Source of the DNA: Gammaproteobacteria bacterium
Lineage (GTDB): Bacteria; Pseudomonadota; Gammaproteobacteria; Nitrococcales; Nitrococcaceae
Assembly (NCBI GenBank): GCA_018334525.1
Contig: JAGXLT010000027.1
Coordinates: forward strand, 1 to 8,856
Length of the DNA stretch: 8,856 nucleotides
Reading direction: 5' to 3'
Part shown: piece by piece, positions 1 through 7,745 of the stretch
How the letters are laid out: each line of letters starts with the position of its first letter
Position numbering within the stretch: position 1 is the stretch's first letter
Notes under the pieces: model-generated
Told to the model about the DNA's origin: nothing
Seen by the model: the letters and a program-made list of their open reading frames with translations, nothing else
The model's database searches: none
Position numbers and translations under genes: made by a program

Positions 1-841
1 CGAGAGCGGAGTCGCCGTTAATCAGCGGCGCATAGCCACTGCGGAAGTCAGGATAGATCCAGTGATAGCCGCTGCCTTGCAGGCGGCTGATATTGCATCG
101 GCGCCCCGATGTTGTGCCGTTAATGGATGTTGGCGCTTCCACGTTTAATGTTTCTGCGAGCCATTGCATGACCTCACATTGTGTCGATGGCCGTTGGTCA
201 CTGGCCAAATAGCAGCCGGCCGGTTGGCTCAATCCCCCGATATGTTTAAGGATTCCGACGCAGTCGGTTTCGTGTATTCGGTTGGTGTATAAAGGCGGCG
301 CTGCCTGACAGCTGGCCCCCGCTTTTACTTTCTCGATAAGCCGCTCTCGTCCCGGCCCATAAATTCCCGAAAAGCGTACGCTGATAAATTCGCCGTTATA
401 GTTTTTGGCAAGCTGCTCCGCTTGCAGTAACCGCCGGCCGGAGAAACGCTCGGGCTGGGTAGGGCTGTTTTCATCCACCCACTCGCCTGCGTTTTGCCCA
501 TACACACTGGTACTTGAAGCAAAAATCACTCTGGGTAGGGAGCCGGCCTGTGCGCTCATTACATTCAGTAGGTTGGATAACCCTTCAACGTAGGCGGCGG
601 CATAGCCTGCTTCAGTGTATTCGCTGGGAGTAAGGATGTAGACAACCTGATCAAGCTGCTCAGGTATGGCGATGCTAAGCGAGTCCGACTCTAACAAGTC
701 AGCCTGAATACTTTGAATCTCTATTGGTAAAGCCGTCGCGCTTCGGCGTAATCCGAAAACGGTATGCCCTTCTTTGGCTAGGGCTTGGCCTAGTCGTTGG
801 CCGATCCGGCCACATCCTGCAATCAGTATGCGTTTTTTCAT
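1..841 (-). CDS. Atypical short-chain dehydrogenase/NAD-dependent epimerase-like protein, YeeZ type (C-terminus cut by window edge)
   Basis: An open frame runs from ATG at 841 to the left edge with no stop (280 codons). The N-terminus (MKKRILIAGCGRIGQRLG) has a Rossmann GxGxxG at residues 9-14 followed by a beta-alpha unit, which indicates NAD(P) binding. SSTSVYG lies at 109-115, VRFSGIYGPGR near 155-165, and NRIHETD at 187-193. The catalytic Tyr-x-x-x-Lys of extended SDRs is missing: that segment reads FSGRRLLQAEQLAK (133-146). Loss of that pair is typical of the atypical SDR group that includes E. coli YeeZ, so this may be a nucleotide-binding or sugar-nucleotide-related protein without classical redox chemistry. 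The family is about 275-290 residues long and the end (YHWIYPDFRSGYAPLI) looks like the usual C-terminus, so only a few codons should be missing. Substrate unknown. It is divergent from trmH with a 44-bp gap. The ribosome site is weak. Confidence 0.85.
   Translation of the reverse strand, partial: MKKRILIAGCGRIGQRLGQALAKEGHTVFGLRRSATALPIEIQSIQADLLESDSLSIAIPEQLDQVVYILTPSEYTEAGYAAAYVEGLSNLLNVMSAQAGSLPRVIFASSTSVYGQNAGEWVDENSPTQPERFSGRRLLQAEQLAKNYNGEFISVRFSGIYGPGRERLIEKVKAGASCQAAPPLYTNRIHETDCVGILKHIGGLSQPAGCYLASDQRPSTQCEVMQWLAETLNVEAPTSINGTTSGRRCNISRLQGSGYHWIYPDFRSGYAPLINGDSAL
798..812 (-). repeat. 6-bp hairpin just inside the YeeZ-like gene
   Basis: On the minus strand TGGCCG-GAT-CGGCCA forms a 6-bp stem with a 3-nt loop, at about +30 to +44 from the ATG at 841. 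It overlaps codons of the nucleotide-binding glycine loop, which restrict the sequence, so it may be coincidental. Confidence 0.3.
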
Positions 842-873
842 CTTACCCGTAGAATACCGGCTGCCGTTAGGAT

Positions 874-877
874 GAGG
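874..877 (+). promoter_or_regulatory. Ribosome binding site supporting the TTG start of trmH
   Basis: GAGG within AGGATGAGGATAGGG is placed 8 nt before TTG at 886. It matters because the start codon is a rare one, and no in-frame ATG exists that would keep the conserved N-terminus. Confidence 0.6.
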
Positions 878-885
878 ATAGGGCA

Positions 886-1554
886 TTGAGCGCACAAAGA
901 TTAGCCCGGTGTCGGGCTGTGCTGGATCGGCGACAGCCTGATTTAAGTGTCATTTTAGACCAGGTCCATAAGCCACATAACTTAAGTGCGATTGTACGAA
1001 CCTGCGATGCGGTGGGTGTGTGTGACGTGCACGCCGTGCAGCCGGGTCAGCCACTATCGGTGAAGCAGCACTATGCCGCTGGTGCAGCAGAGTGGGTCAA
1101 TGTGACCAACTACTCAGATGTCGAAGCGGCGATCATTGCACAGCAACGCCAGGGTATGGCCGTTTACGCAGCGCATTTGTCTGCAACCGCCGTTGATTTT
1201 CGTGATGTGGATTACACCCGCCCGTGTTCTATTCTGCTTGGTGCTGAGTTGTGGGGCGTTAGCGAAGCAGCGGCAGCGGCCGTTGATCGGCACATTACGA
1301 TTCCGATGGCCGGCTTTGTCGAATCATTAAATGTGTCGGTGGCAGCTGCTGTGATTCTGTTTGAAGCGCAGCGACAGCGATCAGTCGCAGGCATGTACGA
1401 TGCACCGCGGATTGCCGCGCCGGACTATGAGCGCATTCTATTTGAGTGGCTGCACCCGCGATTGGCGAAACATTTCAACAATCGCGGTCAACCCTATCCG
1501 GTCTTGGATGAGGACGGAGATCCCGTTTTATCTGATAAAAAGGCGACCACCTGA
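886..1554 (+). CDS. trmH: tRNA (guanosine(18)-2'-O)-methyltransferase TrmH
   Basis: TrmH uses S-adenosylmethionine to methylate the 2'-OH of G18 in the D-loop of tRNAs, in the cytoplasm. The 222-residue product has all three SPOUT motifs: motif 1 HNLSAIVRTCDAVG (31-44, with the conserved Arg38), motif 2 ILLGAELWGVS (116-126), and motif 3 IPMAGFVESLNVSVA (139-153) in the trefoil knot. E. coli TrmH is 229 residues. The TTG start at 886 is chosen because MSAQRLARCRAVLDRRQPDL then aligns without gaps to the E. coli N-terminus (MNPTRYARICEMLARRQPDL) and GAGG lies 8 nt upstream. The ATG at 872 is out of frame. The last 20 codons overlap the convergent end of proS. A short hairpin (903-918) sits just inside the start. 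Function is certain at family level. Confidence 0.95.
   Translation: MSAQRLARCRAVLDRRQPDLSVILDQVHKPHNLSAIVRTCDAVGVCDVHAVQPGQPLSVKQHYAAGAAEWVNVTNYSDVEAAIIAQQRQGMAVYAAHLSATAVDFRDVDYTRPCSILLGAELWGVSEAAAAAVDRHITIPMAGFVESLNVSVAAAVILFEAQRQRSVAGMYDAPRIAAPDYERILFEWLHPRLAKHFNNRGQPYPVLDEDGDPVLSDKKATT
903..918 (+). repeat. 6-bp hairpin just inside trmH
   Basis: AGCCCG (903-908) and CGGGCT (913-918) are perfect inverted repeats around GTGT, at +18 to +33 from the TTG start. Such short stems are common in GC-rich coding sequence, so the functional claim is weak. Confidence 0.3.
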
Positions 1555-3227
1555 TCTATCGGCAAATCCAAAGCCTGACTATCAGATCGGCCCCGGTATT
1601 CCAGGGTCCCGTTTTTTAAGCCCCGTTCGCCCACAACCACTCGATGGGGAACGCCTATTAGCTCCATATCGGCAAATTTAACGCCCGGGCGGGCTTCTCG
1701 GTTGTCCCAAAGTACCGAGAGGCCGGCGGCTTGCAGCTGGTCATGGAGTTCAGTTGTCACCTCTAAGACCGCCGCCGAGCGATCATCGCCAATGCTGACT
1801 AGAGCGACATCAAAGGGCGCAAGGGGCGCCGGCCAGATAATCCCCTGCTCATCATGATTTTGCTCGATAGCGGCGGCAACAACGCGGCTGACGCCAATGC
1901 CATAACAGCCCATGATCAGCGGTTGCTGCTTGCCGTCTTCATCCAGTACGCGGGCGTTCATCGCTTCGCTGTACTTGCTGCCAAGCTGAAAAATATGACC
2001 CACCTCAATGCCGCGGTCGATTGCAAGTTGGCCCTGGTCGCAGCGCGGACAGCCTTCACCGGCCGTCACGGTACGTAAGTCTGCTTGTTCAGGCAGCGTA
2101 ACGTCTCGGCCCCAGTTCAGATTAACCCAGTGATAGTCTTGCCGGCCGGCGCCGGTTGAAAAGTTCACCAGCCCGGCGGCTCGGATATCGACGCACTGCC
2201 GCAGCCCCTCTGGTAAACCGATAGGCCCGATAAACCCGCGTGGCACGCCAGTGGCTTGCAGCGCTTCTTCCGGCTCAGCTAATCGCACTTCATCGACACC
2301 CAGCGCCTTGGCGGCTTTAATTAAATTCAGCTCGTCATCGCCGGCCACAAACAGCACGGCAGGCGAGTCATCGGCCATTACCACCACGCTTTTTAGCACC
2401 TGAGTCGGTTCAATGCCGAGTGCCTTGCACTGCTCAGCCACCGTGTGGATGCCGGGGGTTGGCTCTTCACTGGCTGGTGCCGGCGTGATGGAGTTGTCGG
2501 CTGCCGGCAAACGGCTTGTGGCCAGTTCGGTGTTGGCCGCGTACTGACACTGGGTGCAGCTGGCGATTTCATCTTCACCCGAATCGGCAAGCACCATAAA
2601 CTCTTCAGAGACGCTGCCACCAATAGCGCCGCTGTCTGCACCCACGGCACGAAACCGCAGCCCGAGCCGCTCAAAAATGCGGATATAGGCCTGCTGCATA
2701 TCATCGTAAGTGGCTTGTAATGAGGCCTGATCCAAGTGAAAGGAATAGGCGTCTTTCATTACAAACTCGCGTGAGCGCATCACGCCAAAGCGTGGCCGGC
2801 GTTCATCGCGAAATTTAGTTTGAATCTGGTAAAACGTCAGTGGCAGCTGGCGATAGCTTCTGAGTTCCCGGCGCAGGAAATCGGTAATCACTTCCTCATG
2901 CGTCGGCCCGATGCAGAAGTCCCGGTCATGACGGTCTTTTAAGCGCAGCAGTTCAGCACCGTAAAGCGACCAGCGGCCAGACTCCTCCCAAAGCTCAGCC
3001 GGCTGCACGGCGGGCATTAGCACCTCAAGCCCGCCAATCGCATCCATTTCCTCACGAACCACCTGTTCTACACGACGCAGGACTCTGAGCCCGAGTGGCT
3101 GCCAGGTGTAAAGCCCCGCTCCTAACCTTGAGATCAAACCGGCCTTCAGCATGAGCTGATGGCTGGCGATTTCGGCGTCAGCCGGTGTTTCTTTGTTCGT
3201 GAACAAAGGGAATTGCGATGCTCGCAT
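1494..3227 (-). CDS. proS: Prolyl-tRNA synthetase, bacterial type with INS editing domain
   Basis: ProRS charges tRNA-Pro with proline and hydrolyses misacylated Ala-tRNA-Pro. The product is 577 residues (E. coli 572) and is collinear with E. coli ProRS. Class II motif 1 is at about 51-76, GPTHEE at 107-112, motif 2 TKFRDERRPRFGVMRSREF at 137-155, and motif 3 GCYGIGVSRVVAAAIEQ at 440-456. The anticodon-binding domain follows from about 472. The editing insertion spans about 224-400 and keeps Lys279, the residue used for editing in E. coli. CxxC (224, 227) and CPRC (393, 396) flank the insertion and could form a zinc site; E. coli ProRS lacks these cysteines. The ATG at 3227 gives the canonical MRASQ start, with AGGA 9 nt upstream. 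The last residues (TGSPSSSKTG) are low complexity, and the last 19 codons lie inside the convergent trmH. It is divergent from ilvN. Confidence 0.97.
   Translation of the reverse strand: MRASQFPLFTNKETPADAEIASHQLMLKAGLISRLGAGLYTWQPLGLRVLRRVEQVVREEMDAIGGLEVLMPAVQPAELWEESGRWSLYGAELLRLKDRHDRDFCIGPTHEEVITDFLRRELRSYRQLPLTFYQIQTKFRDERRPRFGVMRSREFVMKDAYSFHLDQASLQATYDDMQQAYIRIFERLGLRFRAVGADSGAIGGSVSEEFMVLADSGEDEIASCTQCQYAANTELATSRLPAADNSITPAPASEEPTPGIHTVAEQCKALGIEPTQVLKSVVVMADDSPAVLFVAGDDELNLIKAAKALGVDEVRLAEPEEALQATGVPRGFIGPIGLPEGLRQCVDIRAAGLVNFSTGAGRQDYHWVNLNWGRDVTLPEQADLRTVTAGEGCPRCDQGQLAIDRGIEVGHIFQLGSKYSEAMNARVLDEDGKQQPLIMGCYGIGVSRVVAAAIEQNHDEQGIIWPAPLAPFDVALVSIGDDRSAAVLEVTTELHDQLQAAGLSVLWDNREARPGVKFADMELIGVPHRVVVGERGLKNGTLEYRGRSDSQALDLPIDQVVAFLSDKTGSPSSSKTG
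3191..3208. repeat. 18-bp dyad just inside proS
   Basis: CTTTGTTC-GT-GAACAAAG consists of two perfect 8-bp arms around 2 bp. On the proS message it lies at about +20 to +37 from the ATG. It could be a DNA operator dyad, a small mRNA hairpin (the 2-nt loop would open to 4), or chance; arms of 8 bp are expected once or twice in a window of this size. Confidence 0.5.
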
Positions 3228-3236
3228 CAGTGTGGT

Positions 3237-3240
3237 TCCT
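3237..3240 (-). promoter_or_regulatory. Ribosome binding site of proS
   Basis: AGGA on the minus strand (in GACAGGAACC), 9 nt before the ATG at 3227. It fixes the proS start at the residue expected from homologues. Confidence 0.6.
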
Positions 3241-3261
3241 GTCGCTTTTGTGAAAACTTAA

Positions 3262-3267
3262 AGTATA
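3262..3267 (-). promoter_or_regulatory. Candidate -10 element of the proS promoter
   Basis: TATACT on the minus strand matches the sigma-70 -10 consensus at five of six positions and would start a leader of roughly 25-30 nt before proS. No good -35 hexamer is found 16-18 bp upstream (GCTCGC at the 17-bp position), so the call rests on the -10 and its location. Confidence 0.35.
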
Positions 3268-3299
3268 GGGTAGCTGACCCCGAGGCGAGCGCACAGTCC

Positions 3300-3328
3300 T
3301 TGACGCGCCGAGGTGCGCGCGCTAGCTT
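3300..3328 (+). promoter_or_regulatory. Candidate promoter for the ilvN-ilvC-pssA-leuA-holD-rimI unit
   Basis: TTGACG (3300-3305) is a near-consensus -35. At a 17-bp spacing it is followed by TAGCTT (3323-3328), a poor -10. The 139-bp divergent region must carry the promoter for ilvN because proS faces the other way. I see no leader peptide rich in Ile, Val or Leu codons and no terminator/antiterminator pair, so classical ilv attenuation is not evident here. Confidence 0.3.
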
Positions 3329-3366
3329 TGAGCGCCTGATTACACGGGGCCGGGCGAAAAGGGGCC

Positions 3367-4879
<1,513 letters not shown>

Positions 4880-4907
4880 TTGCGCTGCCGGCTATGATGT
4901 TTCACTG

Positions 4908-5678
4908 ATGAGTGAACATACCCCTAAGCCCCGCCCTCGGCGGCGGGGCATTTACTTTCTTCCCAATTTTATTACCACGCTGGCCCTGTTTTTTGGGTTT
5001 TATGCGGTTGTTGCGGCACAAAACGGTGACTATGACACCGCGGCAATTGCCATTTTTGTAGCGATGGTAATGGACGGTCTTGACGGTCGCGTAGCGCGGC
5101 TGACCAATACGCAAAGTGACTTTGGCGTTCAGTACGACAGCCTTGCCGATATGGTGTCGTTTGGGCTGGCGCCGGCATTAGTGGTGTATCTGTGGGCGCT
5201 GGAAGATCTCTCCGAGCTTGGCATGTTCTGGGGCAAATTCGGCTGGTTGGGGGCGTTTATTTATGCGGCCTGCGCCGGGCTGCGTCTGGCGCGTTTTAAC
5301 GCGCAGGCTGGAACGGCAGACAAACGTCATTTTCAGGGGCTACCGAGCCCGGCAGCCGCGGCCGCGTTAGCCGGAATGGTGTGGGCCGGCGATCAGCTGG
5401 ATTTTGGTGGATGGCCGGCGGGGTTGCCCGCCCTGGCGATTACTCTGGTCGCGGCTATTTTAATGGTCAGCAATGTGCGCTACGAAAGCTTTAAGGATGT
5501 GGACTTCCGATATCGCGTGCCCTTTGTCTTTATGGTGCTTGGCGTTTTAGCGGTGGCGCTGTTGTCGGTGCACCCGCCGACGGTGTTGTTTTTACTGGCG
5601 CTGGGCTATCTGATGTCGGGGCCTATTTTTACGGTTATTAGACGGCGACATCGCCGCAAACGACGGCAGGCAGGGTAG
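4908..5678 (+). CDS. pssA: CDP-diacylglycerol--serine O-phosphatidyltransferase (phosphatidylserine synthase), membrane type
   Basis: An integral inner-membrane enzyme that joins CDP-diacylglycerol and serine to give phosphatidylserine, the precursor of phosphatidylethanolamine. The 256-residue product has the full CDP-alcohol phosphotransferase signature: Asp56, Asp59, Gly60, Ala63, Arg64, then eight residues, Gly73, Asp77 and Asp81. The block RRRGIYFLPNFITT (11-24) and segments such as LRLARFNAQAGTADKRHFQGLPSPAAA (125-151) match Pseudomonas PssA. About seven or eight hydrophobic segments are spread over 19-245. The tail IRRRHRRKRRQ is strongly basic. It differs from the peripheral phospholipase-D-like PssA of E. 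coli. The N-terminal extension is shorter than in Pseudomonas. No Shine-Dalgarno is visible before 4908, and ATGs at 4894 and 4897 are out of frame. A terminator-like hairpin lies at 4928-4949. Sitting after ilvC is a common gammaproteobacterial order. Confidence 0.95.
   Translation: MSEHTPKPRPRRRGIYFLPNFITTLALFFGFYAVVAAQNGDYDTAAIAIFVAMVMDGLDGRVARLTNTQSDFGVQYDSLADMVSFGLAPALVVYLWALEDLSELGMFWGKFGWLGAFIYAACAGLRLARFNAQAGTADKRHFQGLPSPAAAAALAGMVWAGDQLDFGGWPAGLPALAITLVAAILMVSNVRYESFKDVDFRYRVPFVFMVLGVLAVALLSVHPPTVLFLLALGYLMSGPIFTVIRRRHRRKRRQAG
4928..4961 (+). terminator. Terminator-like hairpin inside the start of pssA
   Basis: GCCCCGCC (4928-4935) pairs perfectly with GGCGGGGC (4942-4949) around a 6-nt loop, an all-G/C 8-bp stem. 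ATTTACTTTCTT follows at 4950-4961, a broken T-rich run. The shape is that of an intrinsic terminator, but the tract is interrupted by A and C and the stem encodes part of the conserved basic N-terminus. Partial termination, translational control, or coincidence are all possible. Confidence 0.35.
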
Positions 5679-5700
5679 AATAGCGTTGTCGGTTTCCTCT

Positions 5701-5706
5701 GGAGGA
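5701..5706 (+). promoter_or_regulatory. Ribosome binding site of leuA
   Basis: GGAGGA, 7 nt before ATG 5714. It supports that ATG over the in-frame TTG at 5708, which would lie only 1 nt from this element. Confidence 0.8.
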
Positions 5707-5713
5707 CTTGTGC

Positions 5714-7267
5714 ATGAGTAGCGGCGATCATTTGATCATCTTTGATACCACGCTTCGCGATGGCGAGCAGAGCCCGGGCGCGTCTATGACGCGCGAAGAA
5801 AAAGTGCGTATTGCGCGGGCCCTGGAACGACTGCGCGTGGATATCATTGAGGCAGGTTTTCCGGCAGCAAGCCGCGGTGATTTTGAATCGGTGCGCGCTG
5901 TGGCTGAAACCATTAAAGATTCACGAATTTGTGGGCTTGCGCGCGCCAATGATGCGGATATTGATCGGGCCGGAGAGGCTGTGGCCCCTGCAGCGGCGGG
6001 TCGGATTCATACCTTCATCGCGACCTCACCCGTGCATATGGAGAAAAAGCTTCAGCTGACGCCTGATCAGGTGCTTGAACGGGCAGTGGCGGCTGTGGCG
6101 CGAGCACGTAATTTGTGTGACGACGTGGAGTTTTCACCGGAAGATGCCGGACGCTCAGAGCCTGATTTCCTGTGTCGGATTATTGAAGCGGCGATTGATG
6201 CGGGCGCCACAACAATCAATATTCCCGATACGGTGGGTTACAACCTGCCCGAGCAATTTGCCGGTCTGATTAAAGAGCTGTTACAGCGCATTCCCAATGC
6301 GCATCGCGCGGTCTGGTCGGCGCATTGCCATAATGATCTCGGGCTGGCGGTCGCCAACTCGCTAGCGGGCTTTGGTGAAGGGGTGCGGCAGATTGAATGC
6401 ACCATCAATGGGCTGGGTGAGCGGGCAGGCAATGCGGCGCTTGAAGAAATTGTGATGGCGGTGCGTACGCGTCAGGACGAATTCCCTTGCGATACACGAA
6501 TTGAAGCAAAGGAACTGCTGCCCACATCACGTCTTGTCGCCAATATTACCGGCTTTCAGGTGCAGCCCAATAAAGCGATTGTGGGTGTTAATGCGTTTGC
6601 GCACGAATCGGGCATTCATCAGGACGGTGTGCTTAAGCACCGTGAGACCTATGAAATTATGCGCGCCGAAGATGTGGGCTGGGGCACGAATCGGATGGTC
6701 CTGGGTAAGCACTCCGGGCGCAATGCGTTCAGAGCCCGCTGCGAGGAGCTCGGTATTCGGTTTGACAGTGCCGGGCAGCTCAATGAAGCGTTTCAGCGTT
6801 TTAAAGAACTGGCTGATAAGAAGCACGAGATCTTTGATGAAGATCTGCAGGCCCTCGCTACTGAAGCGGCCGTGGCGATGGAAGAGGATCAGGCCGTTAC
6901 GCTGGTTGCCTTTCGTTGCTGCTCTGAGACGGGTGAGACGCCGGTTGCCGAGCTTACCCTGCTTGTCGATGGGAATGAGCAGCAGAACGCCGCCGCCGGT
7001 GATGGCCCGGTAGATGCCGCCTTTAAAGCGATTGATGGCATTCTGGGGGTTCGTGCTGAGCTTTTGCTGTACTCAGTGAATAACATTACCTCGGGTACAG
7101 ACGCGCAAGGTGAGGTCACGGTTCGTTTGGAGCGCGGCGGGCGTGTGGTAAACGGTCAGGGGGCGGATACAGATATTGTGATTGCCTCTGCGAAAGCCTA
7201 CCTGAATGCACTTAATCGCTTGCGAAACTCGGGTGATCGGACCCACCCGCAGGCGGAGGGCGTGTAA
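5714..7267 (+). CDS. leuA: 2-isopropylmalate synthase
   Basis: LeuA condenses acetyl-CoA with 2-ketoisovalerate to give 2-isopropylmalate, the committed and leucine-inhibited step of leucine synthesis. The product is 517 residues, close to the E. coli length. The catalytic TIM barrel opens with [15 protein letters not shown] (8-22), with Arg15 and metal-binding Asp16. The metal-binding HxH is His204/His206 in [17 protein letters not shown], and [13 protein letters not shown] follows at 233-245. A linker ([12 protein letters not shown], 297-308) leads to the C-terminal regulatory domain (about 390-505), ending in [23 protein letters not shown], the allosteric leucine-sensing fold. It shares the unit with ilvN and ilvC, starts 35 bp after pssA and ends 13 bp before holD. 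I see no leuLABCD-type leader and none of leuB, leuC or leuD here. Confidence 0.97.
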   Translation: MSSGDHLIIFDTTLRDGEQSPGASMTREEKVRIARALERLRVDIIEAGFPAASRGDFESVRAVAETIKDSRICGLARANDADIDRAGEAVAPAAAGRIHTFIATSPVHMEKKLQLTPDQVLERAVAAVARARNLCDDVEFSPEDAGRSEPDFLCRIIEAAIDAGATTINIPDTVGYNLPEQFAGLIKELLQRIPNAHRAVWSAHCHNDLGLAVANSLAGFGEGVRQIECTINGLGERAGNAALEEIVMAVRTRQDEFPCDTRIEAKELLPTSRLVANITGFQVQPNKAIVGVNAFAHESGIHQDGVLKHRETYEIMRAEDVGWGTNRMVLGKHSGRNAFRARCEELGIRFDSAGQLNEAFQRFKELADKKHEIFDEDLQALATEAAVAMEEDQAVTLVAFRCCSETGETPVAELTLLVDGNEQQNAAAGDGPVDAAFKAIDGILGVRAELLLYSVNNITSGTDAQGEVTVRLERGGRVVNGQGADTDIVIASAKAYLNALNRLRNSGDRTHPQAEGV

Positions 7268-7280
7268 CACGCACGAAAGC

Positions 7281-7745
7281 ATGCAGGGGCTTAGCCACAG
7301 TCAGCAGGCTGCTTTAGATGCCATGGGCATTACGCGCTGGCATCGGCAAGTAGCGCCGATGCCAGCGCAGCTGCAAATTGTCTCAGCTGATCGTTTAAAC
7401 AGTTCTGAGGCAAAGCTGCTCGATGCCATGCTGGCTGCGATTGATTTAACCCTGGGCGCCGACGTTCAGTTGGTGAGCTCGCCGGATAAAGCATTGCAGC
7501 AGGCAGTGTCCTCCCCGTACTGGCTGGTATTAGGTGCTGAGGTCGCGGCAACCTTATGGGGCTCGGCTCAGCCGCTGGAAACGCTGCGCGGTCAATGGCA
7601 TCCACTTAATCCCGATGCAAAAGGCGAAGGCCCCACTATCCTGGTCACAGAACCCCTGGCGGAACTGCTGCGCATGCCCACAGCGAAAGCGCGCGCATGG
7701 GAGGACCTGCGTCTGCTTCGCCGAGCGTTACAGGAGGCAGGATGA
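7281..7745 (+). CDS. holD: DNA polymerase III psi subunit
   Basis: Psi joins the chi subunit to the gamma/tau clamp loader and so links the loader to SSB-coated DNA. Psi diverges fast and is often missed. Evidence is the context directly before rimI, as in E. coli, plus the protein: 154 residues (E. coli 137), an N-terminal LDAMGITRWHRQ (12-23) matching LQQLGITQWSLRR, and a C-terminal ELLRMPTAKARAWEDL (128-143) matching the DLRANPTARAALWQQI region. In E. coli the N-terminal peptide docks on the gamma-complex collar. The start at ATG 7281 puts the GIT-x-W block at the expected distance; its ribosome site is poor, and Met15 (7323) is the alternative. It begins 13 bp after leuA and shares ATGA with rimI. 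A perfect 14-bp inverted repeat covers codons 18-29. No holC is in the window. Confidence 0.82.
   Translation: MQGLSHSQQAALDAMGITRWHRQVAPMPAQLQIVSADRLNSSEAKLLDAMLAAIDLTLGADVQLVSSPDKALQQAVSSPYWLVLGAEVAATLWGSAQPLETLRGQWHPLNPDAKGEGPTILVTEPLAELLRMPTAKARAWEDLRLLRRALQEAG
7334..7368 (+). repeat. Perfect 14-bp inverted repeat within holD
   Basis: GCGCTGGCATCGGC (7334-7347) is the exact reverse complement of GCCGATGCCAGCGC (7355-7368), with the 7-nt loop AAGTAGC. It starts 53 nt after the holD ATG, in sense-coding codons. No T-rich run follows, so it is not a standard terminator. On RNA it would form a very stable stem. Confidence 0.9.
7732..7737 (+). promoter_or_regulatory. Ribosome binding site of rimI
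   Basis: AGGAGG inside the last holD codons, 4 nt before ATG 7742. It selects that start; the longer frame from 7697 would overlap holD with unrelated sequence. Confidence 0.75.

Noticed and set aside
850..855. TAGAAT as a -10 for trmH
   Set aside because: Good hexamer and position (leader about 24 nt), but no -35 match at 16-18 bp upstream; too weak to annotate as a promoter on its own.
2141..2155. GCCGGC-rich palindromes, densest in the left 3 kb
   Set aside because: GCCGGC seems frequent, but Ala-Gly and Ala-Gly-like codon pairs in a GC-rich genome explain it; no regular spacing or shared flanks was visible, so no repeat family is claimed.
3305..3320. Possible hairpin in the GC-rich spacer between proS and ilvN
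   Set aside because: Only 4-bp GCGC arms pair, with no T-run and no alternative pairing partner, so it does not support an attenuator or riboswitch.
5676..5681. TAGAAT at the end of pssA as an internal promoter for leuA
   Set aside because: The hexamer includes the pssA stop codon, and no -35 hexamer is seen 16-18 bp upstream.
6501..7013. 170-codon plus-strand frame inside leuA
   Set aside because: Composition is rich in Arg, Trp and Cys, as expected of an out-of-phase reading of leuA, and leuA itself is intact and conserved throughout.
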